A stretch of DNA of 64,000 bases, from the NCBI GenBank assembly GCA_033763575.1, contig JANRKF010000024.1, positions 94,336 to 158,335 on the forward strand, in the 5' to 3' direction. The notes under the pieces are model-generated. The model was not told the DNA's origin. It was given only the letters and a program-made list of their open reading frames with translations, and ran no database searches. Shown here one piece after another: positions 54,416 to 62,937 of the stretch. The position numbers and the translations under genes were made by a program. Positions within the stretch are counted from its first letter, which is position 1; each line of letters opens with the position of its first letter. The stretch is from JANRKF01 sp033763575. GTDB taxonomy: Bacteria > Pseudomonadota > Alphaproteobacteria > Rickettsiales > SXRF01.

Positions 54416-55023
54416 ACCGCTCCGGTAAACAATGCGCCGCCCTGCATGACGGTGCGCGCCGCGTCGTGTGGCCTGTGGCGGAAGCCCAGGCTGATGCGGT
54501 TGGTGCCGCCGGAGGAGATGGCATGCCAGTAGGGATTTTTTTCATCACCCAGCATGAACACATTCACCGACCAGCCGGCCGGCTCATAGGATTTATTGAT
54601 CGTTTTTCCGCCATCCGGGCTGGTGAAGAAACATGATTTCCCGCCCTCTTCGCACCATACGAGATAGATGCGCGGCCCCGGGTTGTTATGGTTGGTATGC
54701 CAGTCCATGAAGCCGTTTTCCGCCGGATAGAGGAAACCGCCGCCGCGCTCCCAATGGCCGCCCAGCAATTTTTTCATCGGCGCAATGGCCGGATCGCAGA
54801 TCGAATGGTGAAGCGTGTGGAGATTCTGCTCGCGCGCGACCGTAATCAGCGTCGGCAGCATCGCCGCCAGCGAATGCTCAAAATCCGGGCATTTGCGCGC
54901 CGGATCGTAGTATGACATCTCGGAAGACACCCGGTATTTTCCGGCCAGAACCCCGCCGATAAACGGCTCCAGCACGGCGATAATTTCTCCGTAGGCGTCA
55001 ATATTTTTTGGTAAATCCGTCAT
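54412..55023 (-). CDS. Probable 2-oxoglutarate/Fe(II) oxygenase
   Basis: 203 residues from the ATG at 55023 (GGGGGCGTG upstream). The segment FMDWHTNHNNPGPRIYLVW and the later YWHAISSGGTNRISLGFR look like the double-stranded beta-helix metal site (His, second ligand, distal His) and the Arg that binds 2-oxoglutarate. The expected HxD is HxN here if the first His is the ligand, so activity needs checking. The gene overlaps the propeller gene by 26 bases. Confidence 0.6.
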   Translation of the reverse strand: MTDLPKNIDAYGEIIAVLEPFIGGVLAGKYRVSSEMSYYDPARKCPDFEHSLAAMLPTLITVAREQNLHTLHHSICDPAIAPMKKLLGGHWERGGGFLYPAENGFMDWHTNHNNPGPRIYLVWCEEGGKSCFFTSPDGGKTINKSYEPAGWSVNVFMLGDEKNPYWHAISSGGTNRISLGFRHRPHDAARTVMQGGALFTGAV

Positions 55024-55861
55024 CACGCCCCCATAGCTGAATGTCCTGCACATTGCCTGCGCCCGGCAGGATGATTTCTTTTACACGCTCGCCGGAACGC
55101 AAGTCAAATACCCGAAGCATCGCATCGCCGTGATCGCGCGTATCGATCGTGCCGAAAGCGAAGACGGAGAGTATCGCCATGCCCTCTTCGGTAATAATCA
55201 TTCCGCGTGCGTAATGATGCGATTCGCATACGGAAATCTCCAGCCCCTGATTGCCGACGATGCGCCCGCCACGCGAATCAAGCAGCATCATCTGCCCTTC
55301 GAACAGCCTGATATTATGCGCCTCGCGCCCGACGTTCCATAAGGCGATGCGCCTCATATCGCGATTATAGGTGCGCACGAACGAACTGGTGCGGCCGAAT
55401 TTATGCGCGACCACATAGCCTTGGTCCCCGGCCCAGTTGATCGAGTTGAAGTGCTGCGTATCCGCACCCGGCGTATCCATCGCCACCCAACTATCGGTGA
55501 GCAGGCAAAACCGCCGCATGTCGCCGCTATCCACATTAATCACAAGCAAGGAATCGATCGAGGTCGCCACCACCCACAGCGATTTTTTTTCTGTGTCGTA
55601 GTAAAGCTGGTGGATATTCTCCGGAAGATTATTCCAGATTTTTTTGAAGGAAAGATCCGCATTAAGCTGCACAACCGCCGTGTTGTTGGCGATGAACCAA
55701 TGCCCGTCATCACTGCGTGCAATCCCGAACGGGCGGTTTTTCGGTTGCACCGCTTCCGGCGGCATCGCCAGCGTGCGCATCACCTGCCCTGACTCGACAT
55801 CTACAACCAATGCCAGCGTCCCGTTGGACGGCGTGAGAATCACCTGCGGCAGACGAGCCAT
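54998..55861 (-). CDS. Putative beta-propeller protein
   Basis: 287 residues from ATG 55861. Repeating segments of about 45 residues, each with a hydrophobic strand ending in Asp or Asn turns (for example GTLALVVDVESGQVMRTLAM, KSLWVVATSIDSLLVINVDSG, AMLRVFDLRSGERVKEIILP), suggest a WD40/NHL-like propeller. There is no signal peptide, and the longer frame to 56008 is read from SapC copy 2. It sits seven bases after SapC copy 2 and overlaps the oxygenase, so the three form one operon. Confidence 0.6.
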   Translation of the reverse strand: MARLPQVILTPSNGTLALVVDVESGQVMRTLAMPPEAVQPKNRPFGIARSDDGHWFIANNTAVVQLNADLSFKKIWNNLPENIHQLYYDTEKKSLWVVATSIDSLLVINVDSGDMRRFCLLTDSWVAMDTPGADTQHFNSINWAGDQGYVVAHKFGRTSSFVRTYNRDMRRIALWNVGREAHNIRLFEGQMMLLDSRGGRIVGNQGLEISVCESHHYARGMIITEEGMAILSVFAFGTIDTRDHGDAMLRVFDLRSGERVKEIILPGAGNVQDIQLWGRDDGFTKKY

Positions 55862-55868
55862 GAACAAG

Positions 55869-56606
55869 CTAAGCTTCTCTGGCGTTACCCAGCTCCAGCA
55901 GCCGACGCCAGTTGGATTGCGATTGCAGCACATAATAAATTCCAGCGAGGTGCCCCTGCCGATATCCCTCGAGAATATCCTTCTCGGGAAGGGCCTGCAG
56001 CTTCTCAATATCGATCATGGAAAAACCTTCCAGCGTAATTTCCCGGTCGTTCGCCAGACGAACGTTGGAGACACGCGGTATAAGGAAATCCCAGCGTTTC
56101 AAGGCTTCGCTGAAGAGGGCGGTCGCCTGGTGCTGCTCGTGGCAGGCCGAGCAAAATTCCAGCGCGTTATTCACAAACACGCTCGGAAGGTTTTCCTCGT
56201 ACAGGCGCGGTCCGTTACCGCCACCGTCCAGATTGAGCGCGCCCTCGTCAATCATCAAGGTCAGTTTATCGCTGTCCGGCGTGCCGGCGAAAATAAAGGG
56301 ATAGCGGCGAACATAGGACGGGACATAGCAGCCTTCAAGCCATTTTCCCTGCGCATCAATAAAATAATTTTCCTTCTCCAGCCCTACCACCGCCAGTGGC
56401 GCTGCAGACCCATCCTGCGAAAATACGATCGGGTAATGCATCGCGGCCTCCGCAATATCGGCAACGGTGAGCGGAACGCAATTGGTGAGGCGGGCGAAAT
56501 CCATCGTGATGTCATCGCGCAGCCGCGCATTCGCATGCTGCTCCAGTGAAATCACTTGCGGCTTGGAAAAAAACAACGGCAGGCTGGCATTCGATTCGTC
56601 TGGCAT
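55869..56606 (-). CDS. SapC-family protein, copy 2
   Basis: 245 residues: PLFFSKPQVISLEQHANARL, PLAVVGLEKENYFIDAQGKW, YVPSYVRRYPFIF and the C-terminal QSQSNWRRLLELGNAREA align throughout with copy 1 (53627-54415). It leads the minus-strand operon SapC-propeller-oxygenase. The family's molecular function is unknown. Confidence 0.85.
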   Translation of the reverse strand: MPDESNASLPLFFSKPQVISLEQHANARLRDDITMDFARLTNCVPLTVADIAEAAMHYPIVFSQDGSAAPLAVVGLEKENYFIDAQGKWLEGCYVPSYVRRYPFIFAGTPDSDKLTLMIDEGALNLDGGGNGPRLYEENLPSVFVNNALEFCSACHEQHQATALFSEALKRWDFLIPRVSNVRLANDREITLEGFSMIDIEKLQALPEKDILEGYRQGHLAGIYYVLQSQSNWRRLLELGNAREA

Positions 56607-56683
56607 AATACGGTCTCCCCTAGGTTAATCACCCGCCCACGCTAAGCCACATTGGTTAAAAAACCATGGAGAAATTCCTCCAT

Positions 56684-56750
56684 GCTTCGCCTAAGATCGA
56701 CACCGCCAAGAGTGGCTACGCCACGCGTAGCCGAAGGCGAAGCGTGGTGC
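56684..56750. repeat. 67-base direct repeat, left copy
   Basis: It matches 58070-58136 at 66 of 67 positions. Inside are the inverted arms GCTTCGCCT/AGGCGAAGC and the smaller hairpin GGCTACGC/GCGTAGCC. The two copies enclose the AT-rich RelA/SpoT-domain gene. Confidence 0.85.
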
Positions 56751-56826
56751 ACCAGCGCGGAGAAACTTCGAACCGGGTTGGTGAGTTATTAGATAAACTT
56801 TTAGATTGGCTGGCAAGAGCCAAGTA

Positions 56827-56856
56827 TTGACGTATCAAAGAAATATAGCCTATTGT
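56827..56856 (+). promoter_or_regulatory. Candidate promoter of the RelA/SpoT-domain gene
   Basis: TTGACG (56827-56832) and TATTGT (56851-56856) are 18 bases apart. Transcription would start at about the ATG at 56862, which would give a leaderless mRNA. No ribosome-binding site precedes that ATG, which agrees with this. Confidence 0.4.
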
Positions 56857-56861
56857 CGCTT

Positions 56862-57899
56862 ATGGAATGGGCAAAACCAAAATATAGCAAAGGCAAAGTT
56901 GATCGCGCCGGCAAGGCTTTGGTCGAGGCATTGCATGATACCGATCAATATGTTGATGCGCTTGAAATAATTAATAACTGGCGCGCATCACATAACTATC
57001 CACTGAATACGTTCAAAGTAACTTTACGTAGATATGCTTCTAAAGTTGATAATAATTTTTTAGTTGCCCAGCGAATTAAGAGGCTTTCTTCAATCGAGCA
57101 TAAATTGGAAAGATTCACGACACTACGATTATCCCAAATGCAGGATATCGGGGGTTGTAGAGCAATCCTCTCTGGGATTGATGAAGTATATGCTTTGGTT
57201 AAAAAATATGAAGAAAGCGATCTCAAGCATACTAGAGATGACATAGATGATTATATAACGAAGCCTAAAGAGTCTGGGTATCGCGGCATCCATTTAATAT
57301 ACAAATACAACAGCGATAAAACGGATATTTATAACGGACTGTATATCGAAATTCAAATTCGTTCTCGCTTGCAGCACGCATGGGCAACAGCTGTTGAAAC
57401 TGTAGGTACATTTCTTACCCAGCCCTTAAAATCCAGCTTAGGGGAAGAAAAATGGCTAAGATTTTTTGCGGTAATGGGAAGCGTGATTGCTTTACGTGAA
57501 GGATCAACTGCTTTGGTTCCCGGCACTCCAACAACAAAAACCGCACTTATTAAAGAGTTGCGGGCAATTACCGGAGAATTAGATGTTATCGGTACTCTTA
57601 AAATGTTTGGTGAGGCACTAAATGTTGGCGAGCAATCGACAGCAAAAGGAAATCATTTCTTCTTATTAAAATTGGAGCCGACTGAACAGCGAATGACTGT
57701 TACTGGATTTTCTCGCAAACAATTGGATGAAGCATCTAAACGATATTTAGAAGTAGAAAAAGAGATAGCGGATACCCCTGGAGCAGATGCTGTTCTCGTA
57801 TCGGTAGATTCACTGACAGCTCTTAAACGTGCATATCCAAATTACTTTTTAGATACGCAAGTATTTCTAGATGAACTGAGAGCGGCATTGAAGCGCTAA
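56862..57899 (+). CDS. RelA/SpoT-domain nucleotide synthetase, possible toxic or phage-defence type
   Basis: 345 residues with the (p)ppGpp-synthetase domain motifs in order: QRIKRLSSIEHKL, QDIGGCRAIL, KESGYRGIHLIYKY and IEIQIRSRLQHAWATAVE (the conserved Glu is present). There is no HD hydrolase, TGS or ACT domain, so it is not a housekeeping RelA/SpoT. The C-terminal 150 residues are unrecognised. Stand-alone enzymes of this kind include small alarmone synthetases and toxSAS/CapRel toxins. It is AT-rich, flanked by 67-base direct repeats and next to a prophage, which suggests transfer. Confidence 0.8.
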   Translation: MEWAKPKYSKGKVDRAGKALVEALHDTDQYVDALEIINNWRASHNYPLNTFKVTLRRYASKVDNNFLVAQRIKRLSSIEHKLERFTTLRLSQMQDIGGCRAILSGIDEVYALVKKYEESDLKHTRDDIDDYITKPKESGYRGIHLIYKYNSDKTDIYNGLYIEIQIRSRLQHAWATAVETVGTFLTQPLKSSLGEEKWLRFFAVMGSVIALREGSTALVPGTPTTKTALIKELRAITGELDVIGTLKMFGEALNVGEQSTAKGNHFFLLKLEPTEQRMTVTGFSRKQLDEASKRYLEVEKEIADTPGADAVLVSVDSLTALKRAYPNYFLDTQVFLDELRAALKR

Positions 57900-58069
57900 T
57901 AGCAGTTAGAACCGCTCATTCTATTGAATTCTAAAGATTCAGGCCTCGATAGGCCGAAATCAGTTACAATTACTCACTGAGATTTAGAACCAGAGCCAAG
58001 TCAGGCTCCCACGCGGAATCCAATTCGTTGTTCGCCAGCCCATGCTTCGCTAAAGCTACGCAGGGCACC

Positions 58070-58136
58070 GCTTCGCCTAAGATCGACACCGCCAAGAGTG
58101 GCTGCGCCACGCGTAGCCGAAGGCGAAGCGTGGTGC
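58070..58136. repeat. 67-base direct repeat, right copy
   Basis: It equals 56684-56750 except for one A/G difference. It ends in the first six bases of the tRNA-Leu fragment (TGGTGC, the complement of the CCA end), so it lies immediately downstream of the tRNA 3' end. Confidence 0.85.
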
Positions 58137-58186
58137 CCCGGGTCGGACTCGAACCGACACACCCGTGAGGATACAAGATTTTGAGT
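58131..58186 (-). other. Probable attachment site: 3' part of tRNA-Leu(CAA)
   Basis: On the minus strand this is ACTCAAAATCTTG ... GGTTCGAGTCCGACC ... CACCA, the anticodon loop (CAA), long variable arm, T arm and acceptor 3' strand of a leucine tRNA with CCA. Left of the loop the anticodon stem no longer pairs, so the 5' half is missing. This is the usual scar of phage integration into a tRNA gene. The intact gene should lie at the other end of the prophage, beyond 64000. Confidence 0.8.
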
Positions 58187-58419
58187 TATTCAAGCACATC
58201 CCAGAACAGATTACTACTGCTACTATATAAGTGCATGTAAATCAATATGAATTACCAAGTCCAAAACCGCGAATAGATGCCTATGAATTCCTGTGAATTG
58301 ATGCCAGAAACTACCCGCCGTGGTGACTATTTGGCGACCAGTATCAAATAGAAGACTTTATGATTAGTAGTGTCTTGTGTCGGACGATAGGGAACAAAAG
58401 TAACTCGAAGAAATCTATT

Positions 58420-58902
58420 CTACACTTCTTTCTGCGCGCTCTTTTTGCTACTGAAATCGGTAGTGCTGCAATACGTATGATTGCTGACGAAGTTCATAAT
58501 ATCCTGTCTGCGGTATCTCACAACCGACTTTTTGCCATTGCCTAATTTTATGTATTTTGGCTCTTTTCCTTCAACCCTCCACTTCTCAAGCGCTTTTGCA
58601 GACAATCCCCATTGCTTGGCTACTTGATCTTGCGTGAGTAAATCATCTGGATCGTTTGATCTGGTTATAGAGGAAGTGCGCTGTGCATTTGCACTCTCAA
58701 TGCGTTGAATCTTTGCCTCAAGCCCTTGGATAACTGATCCCATATCCATCATTGTTTCTGCCAGCGACACCATTGCATCAAATTGCTGCTGAGGCATGAA
58801 TATCCAGTCAATGTCCTGTAGTTTGACTTTCTGAGCTGAATGTATGGCTGTCGTGACCGTTTTTACTACCTGCTTGATGTCGATTGTGCTGTTGTAAGTC
58901 AT
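58420..58902 (-). CDS. Helix-turn-helix protein, possible excisionase/regulator
   Basis: 160 residues. The C-terminal part (about 88-140) reads DDLLTQDQVAKQWGLSAKALEKWRVEGKEPKYIKLG, a MerR/AlpA-type helix-turn-helix as found in excisionases. The N-terminal half is helical and may dimerise. It lies two bases after the integrase gene on the same strand and is the leftmost prophage gene, next to the attachment site. A directionality factor or a repressor are both possible. Confidence 0.7.
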   Translation of the reverse strand: MTYNSTIDIKQVVKTVTTAIHSAQKVKLQDIDWIFMPQQQFDAMVSLAETMMDMGSVIQGLEAKIQRIESANAQRTSSITRSNDPDDLLTQDQVAKQWGLSAKALEKWRVEGKEPKYIKLGNGKKSVVRYRRQDIMNFVSNHTYCSTTDFSSKKSAQKEV

Positions 58903-58904
58903 GG

Positions 58905-60173
58905 CTATTCCTTTCGATTTCGAGTTGTCAGATCTACCACTGATGGCTCTTTATTATTCAGAATCGAGCTGATTTGAGAACCGACTGCTGAAGTCAATTT
59001 CTTGCGGTGCGAATCCACAAGATGTGCATATCGTTTGGTGGTTTGTGGCGTGAGGTGACCAAGAAGCTGACCAATTTCTTCCAAGGTCAAACCCGCCATA
59101 ACAGCGAAGGAGGCAAACGCATGACGTAGATCATGCTTGCGTAAATCACCTAATCCAGCCTTCTTCAAAACACGGTGCCAAACGCCGTTTGGCGGTGCTC
59201 TGTGCCGACCAAGACGATCCTCTGCGTGCACAAAATAGGCAGGAAAGAGATATGGGTTGCCGACCAATCTTTCGAGCTTATCGATCTCCGCTATGGCCTC
59301 ATCTGATAAATTGATCTTCTTTTTTCCTGTTTTGGAATCAGGCAAATCGAGCGTTTTATTATCTCGATTGACATAGTCCCATTTTGCACTGAGTAGCTCA
59401 TTTTGCCTGGCTCCTGTAAATATCAGCAACCTGAAAAATATCATGACGCTTCGATCTTCACTGCCATCTTCTTGGCACTGATTTATGGTTTCAATCAGCT
59501 TGCGCAATTCACTCTCGCTTAAATAGCGTTCGCGCTTATTTTCCTTGTACCGCTTAATACCTAGGCATGGATTAGAGTTAGGTTCACGGATACCCCAATC
59601 TTCGCAAACGCTAAGTATGTGCGAAAGACAAGCCAGCGCGCGATTGGCGTTGATGGGTGTCTTATGTAATTTTCCATGCCACTCCTGCACATCTTTCCGC
59701 GTGATGTCTTCTACTGCAATGTTTCTAAAATGTGGCAGGATAGCACCATCTAACACGTGCCGTTTCCCCTTCACGCTGGATGGTTTGTTATGATGGGGAA
59801 TGTACTCGGTCATGTATCGTTCGCTGATATGCTTGAAGAGGCTTTTGCCGCGTTGCGAATCTCGATCTTCAGCAGGATCATCGCCCAATACAATTTTTGC
59901 CATATACTCTTTGGCGCGCACGCGTGCCTGTTCCAGCGTGAAGACCCCATGCTTGCCAATTTTGATGCGCTTTTTGGGAGCAGCTCTTCCGCCGCCACCT
60001 GCGCGATAATCCAGCACATATATTTTCGATCCGCTCGGTTCTACCTTGACTGAAAATCCTGGTATTTCCGCGTCGTAAATATGGTATCTTATTTTTGCAG
60101 GGGCTGCGGTATCAACAATCGTTTTTGTAAGTTTGCATTTTTTTATCTGTTTATTTGTTATATCTTCTTCCAT
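58905..60173 (-). CDS. int: Phage tyrosine recombinase (integrase)
   Basis: 422 residues. It has an N-terminal arm-binding domain of the P4-like type (IYDAEIPGFSVKVEPSGSK ... LDYRAGGG), a SAM-like core-binding domain (about 100-200) and the catalytic domain with Arg in FTGARQNEL, HDLRHAFAS and LGHLTPQTTKRYAHL (His and nucleophile Tyr). It would catalyse integration at the tRNA-Leu site about 700 bases away. The start has AGGAACTGCAC upstream. Confidence 0.95.
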   Translation of the reverse strand: MEEDITNKQIKKCKLTKTIVDTAAPAKIRYHIYDAEIPGFSVKVEPSGSKIYVLDYRAGGGGRAAPKKRIKIGKHGVFTLEQARVRAKEYMAKIVLGDDPAEDRDSQRGKSLFKHISERYMTEYIPHHNKPSSVKGKRHVLDGAILPHFRNIAVEDITRKDVQEWHGKLHKTPINANRALACLSHILSVCEDWGIREPNSNPCLGIKRYKENKRERYLSESELRKLIETINQCQEDGSEDRSVMIFFRLLIFTGARQNELLSAKWDYVNRDNKTLDLPDSKTGKKKINLSDEAIAEIDKLERLVGNPYLFPAYFVHAEDRLGRHRAPPNGVWHRVLKKAGLGDLRKHDLRHAFASFAVMAGLTLEEIGQLLGHLTPQTTKRYAHLVDSHRKKLTSAVGSQISSILNNKEPSVVDLTTRNRKE

Positions 60174-60193
60174 GTGCAGTTCCTTTTTTATAG

Positions 60194-61885
60194 TTATGAA
60201 ACCTGCGTTTCCTGTCCCTGCATTGCGGAAAGGTCATGCACCTTGCCTTCGATGACGGCGTAGGTGTTGCCGGCTTCTTTCGCGGCAAGATCGGGAGCGT
60301 TTTCTTCGGGGCGTTTGGCCATGCAGATCAGCGCGGGGATGCCAGACGAGATGATCATCGACATCAGGCAACCGCGATTTCTGCGGTCATTGATTTCATC
60401 CATGTCATCAATCACCATGAGGTCGGACTGATCGGCCTTGGCAATGGCTACTTGCAACAACACGCGCACTGCATATCGAGCAGAGCGTGACAGTAGGTGA
60501 TACGGGCGATTGCCGCGCCAAGGGTTCAAATCACCGTCCAGCCACACCACTTCGCTGTTGAGCATATTCGATAATGGCTTCAGCACCTGATCGTTGAAGG
60601 CCTTCAGTTGCTCGTCGAGTTTTGCCTTGCGCACGCCGTTCTGGTGAAGCGCAGCAACCAGTTCTTTCTGGGTCAGGATGGATTCGTAGGTGGCGTGGGC
60701 GCGTTGCACGGCGTTGAACATATCCAGCTGACGTTCCGCACGTTCCAATGACTTTTTCGCAGAGCCAGAATCCTGCTCGGAAATCGGCACTTCGGTGATG
60801 GATTCCAGTTTCGTCTTGGCATCCTGCGAGGCTTTAAGCTGATGCTGTGCGACGAACAGCTTTTCTTTCGCCTGATTCACCGCACTGGCGGCATCCTTCA
60901 GTGCCTTGCCTAATCGATGATATTCTTCCTGCTGCTCCGGTGTCTGCTGCGCGGCGCGCACCAGCTGCTTTTCGCCCAGCAGATCTTCAGAGGCTTGAAG
61001 CATCAACTCGGTGCCGCATTCAGGGCAGTTTAACGTATGGCCGTCAGCAGTAGGTATCGCTGCAAGCTGTTGTGAAAGCTGTCGCAGTGAGGCTTCGGCA
61101 TCGGCCAGTGCAGTTGTTGCCGTGGTAACCGCCTTAGTGCTTTCATCGAATTTTGCTGCCTGTGCTTCCAGCTGTGAGCGGTCAAATGCAATCGCACCTT
61201 CCGACTTGAGCGCATCTTCATACGCCTTGTTGCACTCGGCAAAGGCTATCTCCAGCTGTGAACGATCAGCACGCTCCAGCTCAGGTTCCCATGTGGCAGG
61301 TCGCCAGTCGCCAGCGGTGGATACATTCCAGCGGGATTCACCCGTGATTTGCTTCCACTTGCCTGTCAGCTCTGCTTCTTCGCTTTTTGCCGTCGAATGC
61401 GCTTCTTCCCACCCTGATTCCTGAATCTGCTTCCAGATTTCTTCCAGTTTAGGGTCAAGGCTTTTTGGCAATACAAGCTGCAAATCCTTGAGCGTGGGTT
61501 CTGCTTTCAGCAAACGGATGAAATAGGCAACGCGCTCGGCTGCGGATAGCTGGAATATCGTGCGAAGCCCTACGGCAAACTCAGATGCCGTGATCGGTTT
61601 GCCTTGACCGGTGGTTTTGAATTCTGCCAGTGGCCATGAAATTTCAGAGGTTACGCCGCCCTGTGACAGCATGACCTTACCGCTTTTGGCCAGATCATTG
61701 ACCAGCTGCTTCGCGTCTTTCTTTGCGATGTTTTTTGGCAAAGGCTGCTGCGCGGATGCAAGTGCTACCGCTTGCGCGATGCTGGATTTGCCGTTTTCGT
61801 TTTCGCCAACCAGCAACGCGATGGGCGCAATGTCAAAGCTCGCTTCCTGAACTTTGCGAAAATTGTGAATCGTGACGTTAATCAT
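60194..61885 (-). CDS. SbcC/Rad50-like AAA ATPase of the prophage recombination module
   Basis: 563 residues. Walker A GENENGKS (27-34) is preceded by an SMC-type N-terminus (INVTIHNFRKVQEASF). Long helices flank a zinc-hook-like NCPECG near residue 287, and a Walker B-like LMVIDDMDEIND lies near 488. This is the plan of a small RecF/SbcC-type ATPase. It starts at the last base of the recT stop (TAATG), so it is coupled to RecT and the nuclease. Confidence 0.82.
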   Translation of the reverse strand: MINVTIHNFRKVQEASFDIAPIALLVGENENGKSSIAQAVALASAQQPLPKNIAKKDAKQLVNDLAKSGKVMLSQGGVTSEISWPLAEFKTTGQGKPITASEFAVGLRTIFQLSAAERVAYFIRLLKAEPTLKDLQLVLPKSLDPKLEEIWKQIQESGWEEAHSTAKSEEAELTGKWKQITGESRWNVSTAGDWRPATWEPELERADRSQLEIAFAECNKAYEDALKSEGAIAFDRSQLEAQAAKFDESTKAVTTATTALADAEASLRQLSQQLAAIPTADGHTLNCPECGTELMLQASEDLLGEKQLVRAAQQTPEQQEEYHRLGKALKDAASAVNQAKEKLFVAQHQLKASQDAKTKLESITEVPISEQDSGSAKKSLERAERQLDMFNAVQRAHATYESILTQKELVAALHQNGVRKAKLDEQLKAFNDQVLKPLSNMLNSEVVWLDGDLNPWRGNRPYHLLSRSARYAVRVLLQVAIAKADQSDLMVIDDMDEINDRRNRGCLMSMIISSGIPALICMAKRPEENAPDLAAKEAGNTYAVIEGKVHDLSAMQGQETQVS

Positions 61886-62937
61886 TAGAAACCTCCATAG
61901 TTGAATGATGCGGGATGTCCTGGCGGTGGGCCGTCAGGTTGTGCCAAGGGCTGCTTTTGGCTGTTGCCGTTGGATTTGCTGGGAACGGGCTGCGCTTCAG
62001 GCTTGCCGCCTAAATCCAGCGTCGGAATGGGCTTATCGCTGGGCTGCGGGAGTGCCGCGCGCTGTTGCTGGGCAGAGAACGCATCAAAGACTTCATGCTC
62101 GTCTTTTGCATCCACCACGGCTTTGAAATCCGCTTGCCCAACATCCGAGAGGCTATCGATTTCAGCGGCGATGCTGACCTGCGTATCGAGATCACTCACT
62201 TTAGCCAGCCGCTTGATGGCGGGTTTGGCGCACATGATGTCTTCCCACTTCACCCACGGCGTATCAGCGAGTTTTGCCTTGGCTTTATCGAGTTCCACCT
62301 TGTTGTTTTTCTTCTCCGCCTGTTCGACGCTCTTCACCAATGACTTGTAGGTTTCGGATGTGCTGCGAACCTGCTCGATGTCTTCGAGTGTGAGCAGCTC
62401 AAAATCCTGTCCACCATTGAGCTTATTGATATGGCAAAACGAACCGATGACCTTGCCGCGTGATTGCAGGGCTTTACTGTAGCGCACCACCATGTTCGTG
62501 CCTTCTTCATGGTGGAAGGTATCATTCTCACGGATAGCACGCGCACAGAAGGTCACGACTTTGCCTGTGCGGTGAAAGAGCTGGGCGAAACCGCGATAGC
62601 CAATCTGGAAGCTGCACTCAGCTTGCTTTTGTTTCCAGTTGCCCTGATCGTCTTTTGTCCAGCCTTTGTAGGGTATCAGATAGGCATGGCCGAGCGGCGT
62701 GTTTGGTTCCAAACCCAGTGACTGCGCCGTAATGAACGCGCCAAGCACGCTCAAATGGTCGCATTCACCCAGCGCAGGATTGTTTCGGACGCACTCAATC
62801 GCCAGAAATAACATGCGCTCGGCGGTTAAATGCTCCTTGGCGAGTGCCTTGAAGCGGTCTTTGACCCATACCTCATTCAAGAGCGATAGCAGCCCCTGAA
62901 CGTGCGGTTCGGTTTCGGTTTTCTGATTCATCATCAT
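61885..62937 (-). CDS. recT: RecT-family single-strand annealing recombinase
   Basis: 350 residues with the RecT core: RMLFLAIECVRNNPALGECD, AQSLGLEPNTPLGHAYLIPY and FQIGYRGFAQLFHRTGKV. The C-terminal tail is Pro/Gln-rich. It anneals complementary single strands made by a partner exonuclease. The start overlaps the nuclease stop as ATGA. Three consecutive ATG codons (62937, 62934, 62931) follow AAAGGAGA, and the third has the best spacing. Confidence 0.92.
   Translation of the reverse strand: MMMNQKTETEPHVQGLLSLLNEVWVKDRFKALAKEHLTAERMLFLAIECVRNNPALGECDHLSVLGAFITAQSLGLEPNTPLGHAYLIPYKGWTKDDQGNWKQKQAECSFQIGYRGFAQLFHRTGKVVTFCARAIRENDTFHHEEGTNMVVRYSKALQSRGKVIGSFCHINKLNGGQDFELLTLEDIEQVRSTSETYKSLVKSVEQAEKKNNKVELDKAKAKLADTPWVKWEDIMCAKPAIKRLAKVSDLDTQVSIAAEIDSLSDVGQADFKAVVDAKDEHEVFDAFSAQQQRAALPQPSDKPIPTLDLGGKPEAQPVPSKSNGNSQKQPLAQPDGPPPGHPASFNYGGF

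Larger units (their letters stand above)
57900..58419. other. Left boundary region of the prophage
   Basis: 520 bases without a protein gene. It holds the right 67-base repeat (58070-58136), a tRNA-Leu 3' fragment (58131-58186) and three TGAATT motifs (58248, 58284, 58294) that could be integrase arm-type sites. The rest shows nothing I recognise. Confidence 0.6.

Noticed and set aside
57970..58176. 68-codon minus-strand frame over the attachment fragment
   Set aside because: It is a translation of the tRNA-Leu 3' part and the 67-base repeat.
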